Below, piece by piece: positions 56,005 to 64,000 of a stretch of 64,000 nucleotides of DNA; position 1 is the stretch's first letter; each line of letters starts with the position of its first letter. The position numbers and the translations under genes are program-made. The notes under the pieces were generated by a model. The model saw only the letters and a program-made list of their open reading frames with translations. It did no database searches and was not told where the DNA came from. The stretch is from Phymatolithon calcareum. Its lineage: Eukaryota; Rhodophyta; Florideophyceae; Hapalidiales. Where the stretch lies: assembly GCA_977006965.1 (NCBI GenBank), contig OZ345374.1:1364001-1428000 (forward strand), in the 5' to 3' direction.

Positions 56005-56530
56005 CTCTTTTGTTTAAAAAAGCCCTCAGTAACACGCCTAAGACTGTACAGGAGCAGCTTTTCTCATATTGTTCATTCTAGTATATCGCCCGGTTCCTAA
56101 TACAGGGACTCGTCGTTTTCCATATAATCAATTATGGTGACGCTGTAGAGTAGTAGGGAGTGTAATGCCTTTTCCGTTGTTAACGTTTCTCCGGAGTCCA
56201 GTTCATACTTTGTTAGGTTCTTGCGTACGGTCTCCAGGTGGCGCTCGGCTGCCGCTCCGAATGTATCCGGTATTAGCGTCGTCCTCACTTGAGGGCTTGG
56301 TTCATCTGTGCCTCCACGGCGCTTATTTATAGCGTGAGGTGTATCGCGTGTTCCCATCTGCATTGTATTAACGACTTGTAGATTGATATGTTCTTGACCG
56401 TTGTCAGCCCATTCGCCTTGAATCCAAGATCTTTCAAGCCCACGATGATAACTTTGGCCCCATTGATGTGTTTTAGCGTCGCGTGGTGGGTAACGCCCGT
56501 GTTGTTCATGAACCGCTACACCGTACACCA
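56005..56530 (-). mobile_element. LINE fragment with internal deletion
   Basis: The minus strand encodes ISIYKSLIQCRWEHAIHLTL (compare IQIYKALVQPRWEYAMHLTP at 60378). It then jumps to FGAAAERHLETVRKNLTKYE and MENDESLY-stop, so about 180 residues are missing. The 3' UTR runs to about 56005. Confidence 0.8.
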
Positions 56531-56665
56531 GCCAGCGTCATCATAGTTGATACTATGGAAAACGACGAGTCGCTGCATTAGGGACCAGGAGATATACTAG
56601 AATGAACAAGCACCGAAAACCTGCTCCCGTACAGTCTTAGGAATGTTTCTAACTATTCAGATGCT
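56531..56665 (+). mobile_element. LINE tail, opposite strand
   Basis: Encodes IVDTMENDESLH-stop, then GGGACCAGGAGATATACTAG and the GCTCCCGTACAG tail. Head to head with the fragment at 56005-56530. Confidence 0.75.
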
Positions 56666-58084
56666 TCAAAAAACGTTCATTGCTGGTTCTTTTCAGCAAA
56701 CAGACAACAACATTTCTAGATTTAGTGCTGCACGGGTCCTGGGTTTAAGGGTTTTTTTTCGGTATTTTTGCCAAAACAATACTGCTCTTCTATACAGTAC
56801 CTTCAGACGGGGATTCAGGAGAATTTGTTTTTCACGAATCGAAAGCCTTGTCGTATTTGGTCCTGGAGCCAGCCGTGTTAACGTCTGTAGTCGAACCATC
56901 GTTCGGAATGGTCGGTTAAATTTAGCAGAAATACAAAGCCATTCTTGAAATTTATGTATCTGTTACGTGGTAGCCACGTTGCTATCTTCTCTTCCAACAC
57001 TGTTCCATCTCTTCTGTTTTTCGATCAATATCCCAAATGAACGTGGATAAGAAAAATACTCTAAAAGTATGAAGAACGCCGTACATTAGAAGCCATGTTC
57101 TACAGTCCGATTGCCCCAGACGCGGCTGGATAGAGCGCCAAACCGGCTGGACTGCGGACCAGGGCAAACACTAATTCACCTCAATCTCCTCCTTTCAGTA
57201 ATGAAAATTTACTATGGTCGCGTATACCACGCGAGCGCATGACAGCAACAGAAACAGGGCGGCAGCCCCACCGCGAGCAACAACTGCGAGTTTTTTCTCC
57301 GTAACAGCACCAGCCGAGCAAAAATCCCAGCACAAATTCAGTGCAACAACGGACAAATGCAGGTCGAACTTCACAACAACAACCGACCAACACAGATCGA
57401 TGCCTTCCTTCTTCTAGCACGTCCATGGTCCCATTGACGGGGCTATATCCTCGGCACCCACAACGCTCAGAGAGTAGGTCAGGCATGCCTGAGGGCTACG
57501 GCAGCGATCGCGCGATAGTTCGTCATCCTCATCAGGACGGTAAACATCCGCCCGTAGTATCTCGTGCGCAATCATGACACGTTCGCAATTCCCTAAAATT
57601 CTCAGTTCCGATGCCCATCTCGGAACGACTGACGAGCGCGCAAGACACACTCGCTGCCTTGAATTTGGATCTTCTAACTTGTCGCGCCAGTGCCGCGCCC
57701 ATAAAATTAAACTTGCGTGCGCCTGGTCGCCGCGTGCATTCGTGAGCGTGTACACCACAAGTGCTGTCTCCTGCAAATCTCCATCTGTTCACATCTAATG
57801 CGCGCGAGAGCACTGCGCCCCAAGACTTCAGTCCCGTTCGGCCTGCGAGCCCGATGTCATCAGCGCCGCAGTCACGCGGCCATGCACTCGCGACATCCAC
57901 GCTCAGCAGTTCCAGCGAGCATACGAGCAATTCCCGTCGTTCCACACTACTGTGGACCGCCTCCTCAATTAACTCGACTGACAGCAATGGTTCGTTCACA
58001 GTAGCCCTGCTTACAAACCCCATGTTCATTCCACGCAATACTATTATCCTCAACATTTCTCGTCCTAAAAAATGATAAATAAAG
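56666..58084. other. Non-coding region, nothing recognised
   Basis: Overlapping frames on both strands (longest 187 codons, minus, 57532-58095) have no domain and low-complexity composition. Confidence 0.4.
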
Positions 58085-58142
58085 TGGTTGGACAAAAAGT
58101 CAACGCCAAGATACTGTTTACGGCTGATGGGTCAGTGAAGTC

Positions 58143-58148
58143 TATAAA
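58143..58148 (+). promoter_or_regulatory. TATA box of secreted gene copy 2
   Basis: GTCTATAAATC, 82 bp before the ATG, at the same distance as in the paralogue. Confidence 0.7.
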
Positions 58149-58224
58149 TCCCAAGTCATATCTTGGCGTATCGCATTTCGCCCAACAATTCCAGCTCCCC
58201 AACGCACAAGAACTCGATCGCACG

Positions 58225-59061
58225 ATGAAGCTCGTTTTCGCCGCTCTCGCCCTTGGTTTTAGCTTGACCTCTGCTACCGCTATTTGTCCGACCTACGATT
58301 TCGAGGTGTTTAAGGCTACCAGCCGCAGCCGCAGTGGTCTCAAGCCTACTGTCGACAATTTTCGTCATATTCTTGGCGGCCCCGACAATGGAAACGAACC
58401 GGGTCCTCTTCACAAGGGTCAGCGATCTGTAAGTTTCAATTTATCATCTTTCTATTAAGACCAGCACCATCATGTACCGATTCCTTCAAGTTTTTAACTC
58501 TGTTTTTCTCCCAACGTTCATCAGATCAATTGGGATGCTCCAGTTATTCCGTTTAACATGTCATTCGATTTCTTCCAGCTCCGCGGTGCAATTTTCGATG
58601 CCAGGCTCAAGAAGTTCGCCGTAAGCAACCCCCCGGATCACTCCGATGACAAGTTTGACTCCATCAATCGTGATGCAGCAAAGGATTTCATTGACTTCAG
58701 CCCGAAGCGTCTTTTTACTCCCGTTCGTGACAACAAGATAACCACGTTCTTCACCATTCCTGGATCAAAGAAGCTTGCAGCCGTCAGCGGATTCGGAGTC
58801 GTCTTTGTTGATGTCGATCGTCGGGACACCTCGTATATGACCTTCAGGGATCGCCATGGATGCAAGATTGCGAAGATTGCTGTGCCGCCGCGCTCAAATG
58901 GCCTCAGTTTCGTCGGTGTCATTGTGAAAGGAGTGAAGGTGAAGGCGCCGATCGGGCAAGTGGATATGACGCTGGGCAACAAGGCAATAGTCAACAAGAA
59001 GCTTTTGGGCGATGTGGTGGTTATGGACGACTTCATTTTCGGAGAACCACAGTCTCAGTAA
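58225..59061 (+). CDS. Secreted bacterial-like protein, copy 2 (two exons)
   Basis: Exon 1 is 58225-58428 and exon 2 is 58525-59061, with a 96-bp intron (GTAAGT...CATCAG). The 246-residue product has the same signal peptide and motifs as copy 1, ending DVVVMDDFIFGEPQSQ. It lacks 11 residues after FVGVIVKGV (copy 1 has VRHSHKYAIVE in that part). The deletion is in frame and its ends share AGGTG, so it looks like a slippage deletion. AATAAA lies at 59126-59131. Both copies are open, so both may be expressed. Function unknown. Confidence 0.85.
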
Positions 59062-59139
59062 TAGACTAGATTAATTTGAACTGTTCTAACTCAACTTTTT
59101 ATACAATTTTATCATGCTCGTGAAAAATAAAGCTGTCTG

Positions 59140-60164
59140 GTGTGAAAGCACCCAAGACCTCACTGTGAGTAACGGGGCAGCTTCTCAATTACTTCTAACT
59201 TACCGCATTCTATTTTCCTAACATTTCCTTGATTCGAGTTTCTCTCCATATGAAAGTTCGAGATAGTCTTTTGCATTCATATTCAGTCTCTTTGTCCATC
59301 ATCTTAGACCCGAGTATGCCTTGGAGTGCAATAAGCTCAATTTCAGCACCGGGTCCGAAATACTCACCGAGTGTTGATTTCCTCCACAACGGAGCTCTGT
59401 TAAAAATCAGTCTTAGGCATCTTAGCCTTGTCGTCCTGTCCCTTATTTGTAACACTTCTGGCAACTTCTTATGCTTATTTATCGGGATTTTCACTGAGCG
59501 ATACTTTTCGCATTTTTGCCACACTTGGATTGCATATTCTAATCGCCGCTTCTTTGACACTTTACCTTCTTCTGCTTGTTTCAATGCATTGCTGAGGTGC
59601 TCCTCGTTTCTGAGATAGTTAATGTCCTTCGATACTTCTGCCATATCCTCCTGCCTTCCTCGGTATTCTTCTGCCTGTTCCAGGTACGTTTTCCGTTTTA
59701 ACAGGCTTAAAGCAAACCTTTCCGCTTGGTGAGTCCTCCTCACCTCCGGACTATCTAGCCGACAGAGCACTCTCATTCGATTTTTTCGATGCTCTGCATA
59801 TTTCCCGAAGACATACTTGTAAAAAAGACCTTCTGCTGCCTCAATTGCTGATAGCAACCGCTTCTTCATCGGAGTCAGATGACTTGCATACTTCTACTTG
59901 GGGAGAATCAACGACTTGAAAATCCTGATGCATATTTCAGGGTGGAATCCACTGTCATTAACGCCACTCTGCCTAAGTTTTGTGGATGCATCCAACCGCA
60001 TTCCGCATTCTCGACATTGCTGCATCGTCTGTAACTCCAGTGCTGTTCATACTAATGCCCAGGTAGGAAAGTCTCCACGCTTGATGTAGCTCTTTTCTGG
60101 CAAGCATGAACTTTTGCTTAGGTAACCCCTTGTACTTAAGCACTTCGCTCTTTCCTGGCTTTGT
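59140..60164 (-). mobile_element. Older LINE, 3' half
   Basis: The minus strand reads KPGKSEVLKYKGLPKQKF, then LHQAWRLSYLGIS, a frameshift near 59870-59970, and a 219-codon frame (59210-59869) ending KEMLGK-stop. The 3' UTR reaches about 59140. Its 5' half lies at 62565-63480 on the other side of the younger LINE. Confidence 0.88.
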
Positions 60165-62564
60165 TTTTTTTTTTCCTTTCAAGTTTATTTAAAAGCCCCA
60201 CAGACTTCCGAAGATATGGGCAAGGCTTCCTCTGATGCTACCTACCTTTGTGTAGCTCACAAAACGTCCACCAGAATGGCGGACGGGAAAACTCAGGACT
60301 CAAAGTAGTCCTATTTCAGTCCTCTACGGGATTGTTGGTGCTTGGTCTCGACCACTTTTTGTCTTGCCTTCTGCGGATTAATACAAGCCTTCTTCGGTCT
60401 CCATGCGTTCTATGAGTGTCTTGCTAAATAGTAAGAGCTCATCCAGCGCCTTTTCTGTTTCCAGTCGTTTTTCTCCTTCAAGTTCGTACCCTGCTAACGT
60501 GCGTTCAAGGGTTTCCATATGCTCTCTGGCTCTGGTGCCGAATTCTTCAGTCATACTTGTTGTTGACACCTGTGGGAATCTGCCGCAGGCATACTGCAGC
60601 GCTAGTTGTCTGTGCTTCACCTTGGGGAACTTGAGGATTGCCGGCAATTCTCTTGTCTTGTCGTACGGTATCTTTCTTTTCCGCTTCGATTCTAGGCGAT
60701 CTCCTTCCATTTCCAGAAATTTCGATCGAAGTGTTTGCGACGCTTGGTTCGTTTGGATATGCTTTACAGCTTCACCGAACGGCTCTCTGGTCTCCATCGC
60801 GGCGATATCTTTCCTCGTGTACTGCCATTCATGGTTGTTTCTTCTTTCGGGCACTTCTTTTGAATACATACGTTCTTTCGCCTTGTTCCTTCTCAGCATT
60901 TTGAAGGCCAAGATTTCTCGTCGATGTGCGGCCGCCTGGATCCGGCACAGGAGACGGAGCCTATCCGTCCTTCCTCGGGCCAGTGGCCCGAATACTTGAT
61001 TGAAGAATGTTGCTTCTACTTCCTTGACAGCATTTTGTACGTCTTCTGTCCAGGGCGTTAAGTGCATTGCGTACTCCCAGCGTGGCTGTACTAGCGCCTT
61101 GTATATCTGAATACACTTCTGTATACTCAGCCCTTTCTTGAACACTCCCAGTGTACGCAACTCGTACACGGCCGTCCTTGCTTTCTTTAGTCGTTGCATC
61201 ATTAACGTATCTGTGACTCCTCCGGGGTCTATGGATACTCCAAGGTACGTGACCTCCGGAACTTGTGCTAGTACCTTGTTCGCTAGCTTGAATGTCTTGC
61301 CCAATGTTTCCTCTGATTCGAGGACTTCGCTTTTCCCTTGTTTAGTGTTCCAAGTCATATCTCGCTTTTGTGCCCATTGGGTAGCTATATCCAATAGTCC
61401 TTGCAGTGCAGCGGGTGATTTCGCAGAGAGAAGAACATCGTCTGCGAAGAGGATAGCCGGTACTTCAGCCCAGGTTTTTGATGCCCGGCTCATTCGCTCG
61501 GCGAATTCATCCATGAAGATGTTGTAGAGGCTTGGACTGAGAGGGGACCCTTGTGGGACCCCCCTGTCCACTAGAAACCAGTTCCTGTTCGCATCACCAA
61601 TTGTTGCTACCCAGGATGGTGTCAAGAACGCCTCGGCCATTGCGCAGATCTCCTTGGGCAGTACTTGTCTCATTCTGTTCACCAAGTGTACTCTCGGTAC
61701 TGTGTCGTAGGCAGCCTTAAGGTCCAATACTGCTACACATCTCTGATCCTCTTTTAGTAGCTCAGTAGCTCTTAGGATGGCCAGTTCAGTGCTCTTCCCC
61801 TTTTGGAACCCAAGCTGATACCAGTGGTTTGAGTATACTGTGCGCAGCTTCATATCAATCGCTGTCTCAATAATTTTCCTTGCGTGGCTCAGCAAGGAAA
61901 TCGGTCGGTAGTTTCCGGGGTCCTCGTGTGCCCCCTTCTTGTGTATTGGGACGAGGAGCGCTTTCTGCCAGTGCAGAGGCGTGTCTCCACATCTCCCGCA
62001 GGCCTCCCACAAGGCTGTAAGCACTTCGGCATTGAGCGATATATCGACTTTTAGCATTTCAGCCTTCACCTCGTCTAAGCCTGATGCCTTTCCGTTTGGT
62101 GCTTTACGGATAGCCGCTTCAATTTTTGTCCTCATGTCCTCTGTGCAGGAGAATTTTCTTAGTCCGGGTTGCCACTTTTCGGTGCTATGGCATGTCGCTG
62201 AGATATGGGCTGAGAATTTAGCGCAATTCATGGGGCTTCCTGTCATCTCGTTTCTTAGCTTTCTTCTTCGAATTTTCTTTTTCATCTTGGCAAGTTGCTT
62301 CAAAGCCGTTGGTCCATCCTTCTCCTCCAGCTCGGCGATGTATTCTTGATACTGCTCTTTCTTCTTCTTGTTCACCAAGGTTCTGATTTGGTACTTACAC
62401 TCGTGGTAACGACCCCAGTCTTCCGGTGCTTGGGATGATCTGGCTTTCCGGTAAAGTTTCTTTCGCTTCAGTGCCATTTTGTCGAGCTCTGTATTCCAAA
62501 ATGACTTATAGCGTGCCGGTGTGCGTTTTCTAGTTCTCCACGGATCACACCAGGTTTTAACAAG
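60165..62564 (-). mobile_element. Younger LINE inserted into the older one, 14-bp target duplication
   Basis: A 2,400-bp, 5'-truncated non-LTR retrotransposon with a poly(A) end at 60165-60174. The duplication TTTCCTGGCTTTGT lies at 60151-60164 and 62565-62578. The older LINE reads TWNTKPG on one side and KPGKSEV on the other, so the insertion point is exact. Confidence 0.95.
60378..62564 (-). CDS. LINE reverse transcriptase ORF, 5'-truncated
   Basis: An uninterrupted frame of 728 codons inside the element. The frame extends 15 codons further (to ATG 62609), but that part belongs to the older LINE and is accidental. RT blocks lie in order (numbered in the 743-codon frame): YRPISLLS (234), GFQKGKST (267), LDLKAAYD (295), GVPQGSPLSP (350) and the catalytic FADDVLL (388). 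A C-terminal basic domain ends ERMETEEGLY. The N-terminal endonuclease is missing because of 5' truncation, so the copy cannot move by itself. The intact frame indicates a recent insertion. Confidence 0.93.
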   Translation of the reverse strand, partial: LVKTWCDPWRTRKRTPARYKSFWNTELDKMALKRKKLYRKARSSQAPEDWGRYHECKYQIRTLVNKKKKEQYQEYIAELEEKDGPTALKQLAKMKKKIRRRKLRNEMTGSPMNCAKFSAHISATCHSTEKWQPGLRKFSCTEDMRTKIEAAIRKAPNGKASGLDEVKAEMLKVDISLNAEVLTALWEACGRCGDTPLHWQKALLVPIHKKGAHEDPGNYRPISLLSHARKIIETAIDMKLRTVYSNHWYQLGFQKGKSTELAILRATELLKEDQRCVAVLDLKAAYDTVPRVHLVNRMRQVLPKEICAMAEAFLTPSWVATIGDANRNWFLVDRGVPQGSPLSPSLYNIFMDEFAERMSRASKTWAEVPAILFADDVLLSAKSPAALQGLLDIATQWAQKRDMTWNTKQGKSEVLESEETLGKTFKLANKVLAQVPEVTYLGVSIDPGGVTDTLMMQRLKKARTAVYELRTLGVFKKGLSIQKCIQIYKALVQPRWEYAMHLTPWTEDVQNAVKEVEATFFNQVFGPLARGRTDRLRLLCRIQAAAHRREILAFKMLRRNKAKERMYSKEVPERRNNHEWQYTRKDIAAMETREPFGEAVKHIQTNQASQTLRSKFLEMEGDRLESKRKRKIPYDKTRELPAILKFPKVKHRQLALQYACGRFPQVSTTSMTEEFGTRAREHMETLERTLAGYELEGEKRLETEKALDELLLFSKTLIERMETEEGLY

Positions 62565-63480
62565 TTTCCTGGCTTTGTGTTCCATGTCATAGAATTTTCG
62601 TCTGCCCACTCCGTGGCTATGTCCAGTAGCCTTCGTAACCTTTTCGCATTCTTGGCGTGTAGAAGCACATCGTCCGCAAAAAACTGAACTGGCTGCTCGG
62701 AGACAGTTCCTGTAACTTTTCCAGCAGCTTCGGCAAACTTATCCATGAATATGTTATAAAGGCACGGGCTTAATGGGGACCCTTTTGGAAGACCTCTCTC
62801 GATAATGCACCATGTTTTTTATTCGTCCCCTGCGAATGTGATCCACGACGGCTTCAGTAAGTAGGCTACCATCCGAGTATTGTGCATCGGCAAATTGGTG
62901 GTCTGACGCTCCATGAGGATGTCCCTTGGGACACTATCATAGGCTGCAGATAGGTCGTGGACTGCAACATAAGGATGCCCACTTCTCACAGTATTGTTTG
63001 CCCGGAATATGGCCAGATACGTGAGCTGTGCCTTGTTGAAGCGGTGGCGATCTCTAATATAAGAGTCGAGTGCTGAGTCGACAATCTTCCTGGCTTGGCT
63101 TAGTAAGGAAATGGTTCGGTTGTTTTCCGCAATTTGCGCTGGTCCTTTCTTGTATAAGGGAATAAAGTGCTGCTTGTCTCCATTGGCATGGGAGGCATTT
63201 CAGTCGGCCACATGTCTCCCATATAGGCAATATCAGGTCGAAGCATACTTGCTTGTTAGCATGTAGCATCTCAACCGCTACGCCGTCTGGACCAACCGCC
63301 TTCCCTTTTGGGGCCCTATTGAAAGCCCTTTGCAGATGCCTCCTCATTGCTCTGTTCACCGTAAATCCTTCTAGTTTCACATTCCAGTCCTTTTCAGTTA
63401 CGGCCACAACAGCAGCTTGCTCTAGCTGCAGTATGATACTACACACCAGTATGGTAAGTTGCCAACTTACTCGGTCTAGT
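62565..63480 (-). mobile_element. Older LINE, 5' half (RT region, broken)
   Basis: Minus-strand pieces: FNRAPKGKAVGPDGVAVEML, a stretch with several frameshifts, GLPKGSPLSPCLYNIFMDKF, then FADDVLLHAKN and TWNTKPG at the junction. It carries stops and shifts, so it is older than the inserted LINE. Confidence 0.85.
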
Positions 63481-63640
63481 GGTATGAGCTGGATCACAAA
63501 GCCAGGAAAGAGCAATATCCTTAAATACAAGGGACTTCGGAAACACACCTTCCATATTGCGGGTCGAGTTCTTCATCAAGCGTGGAGACTCTCGTATCTC
63601 GGTATAAGTGTAGCGCCAGGCTCCAAAGAACCCGACGCCA
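63481..63640 (+). mobile_element. Inverted LINE fragment
   Basis: The plus strand encodes ITKPGKSNILKYKGLRKH and LHQAWRLSYLGISVAPG, the same segment as the older LINE's 3' half but in opposite orientation, abutting its 5' half. Confidence 0.8.
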
Positions 63641-63770
63641 CATGGGAGAGAAAAGCCCAAGAGAGGAGAGAGACGAAAAGAGCGGGAGAGACAAGACAAA
63701 AGAGAAGGAAAGAAAGACAAGCAAACAAAACCTCCAGACCAGCGGACAAAATAGGCGTCCACCATCGTAG

Positions 63771-64000
63771 TACTCCATGGCTTTGCGGGAACGCAAGCGG
63801 TCGTGAACGTAGAACACGAGCGCAAGGCTACGCCGAACAGGGCTTCAGAAGCTTGACGAGGTAGATGAGGGTGAATAGAGATAGACGCGACTTGAACCAG
63901 GGCGAAGTCGGTAATGCAGGTCACGGAGGACACTCCACAGCTTTGCGGGAACACAAGCGGTCGCATGGATGAGATACGAGGGCGAGGCTACGCCGAACAG
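63771..64000. repeat. Start of a 160-bp tandem repeat running off the window
   Basis: CTTTGCGGGAACRCAAGCGG and GGCTACGCCGAACAG occur in 63771-63840 and again in 63931-64000, an exact 160-bp period. Only two partial units are visible. Confidence 0.7.

Larger units (their letters stand above)
58085..59090 (+). repeat. Inverted duplication arm carrying secreted gene copy 2
   Basis: Counterpart of 51150-52220. Intron and coding sequence are nearly identical between arms; 3' flanks diverge soon after the stop. Confidence 0.85.

Noticed and set aside
57532-58095. A 187-codon minus-strand gene
   Set aside because: No domain, overlapping frames of similar length on the other strand, and it runs into the promoter of the gene at 58225.
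62565-62609. The RT ORF starting at ATG 62609
   Set aside because: Those 15 codons lie in the older LINE beyond the insertion point, so the start is accidental.

Overview
The window is eukaryotic nuclear DNA: compact, mostly intronless genes scattered through dense transposable elements. Genes include a SYF1/XAB2 spliceosome factor, a Nop12/RBM34-type nucleolar RRM protein, a bZIP factor, a GT77-like glycosyltransferase, TspO, a DUF985 cupin, a GMC oxidoreductase and two berberine-bridge-like oxidases. Nearly all are single exons; the only intron supported here is 96 bp with GT-AG ends. This fits a multicellular (florideophyte, Chondrus-like) red alga best. That assignment is an inference from gene style and repeat content, not from a marker gene.

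Layout. 0-4.6 kb: 3' end of a LON-domain gene, the RRM gene, TspO and an 81-bp palindrome. 4.6-7.65 kb: a kinase-like gene split by a 1,954-bp DNA element with TA target duplication. 8.7-11.1 kb: a dead copy of an F-box/LRR-like gene; its intact copy lies inverted at 19.4-21.7 kb. Between the two are a SINE, the GMC oxidoreductase, one BBE-like oxidase and a piggyBac-type MITE. 22.2-26 kb: a pogo/Tigger-like element and the second BBE-like oxidase. 26.5-29.8 kb: a Ty3/gypsy chromovirus remnant, then a foldback-type element holding a hAT element. 31.7-38.5 kb: glycosyltransferase, a long-terminal-repeat-like copy, a hAT MITE, bZIP and cupin. 40.5-43.4 kb: SYF1. 43.5-45.7 kb: a hairpin MITE and an ORF interrupted by a young SINE. 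48-50.4 kb: LINE tails and a solo LTR. 51-59 kb: an inverted pair of two-exon secreted-protein genes resembling a bacterial family. 59-63.6 kb: an older LINE into which a younger LINE has inserted.

The host genes do not form an operon-like pathway. The three secreted flavin oxidases (13.1, 14.9 and 24.4 kb) could form an extracellular oxidase cluster producing hydrogen peroxide. The strongest story is genome dynamics: at least seven insertions can be dated relative to their surroundings by exact target-site duplications, and two of them break reading frames that close again when the insert is removed on paper.
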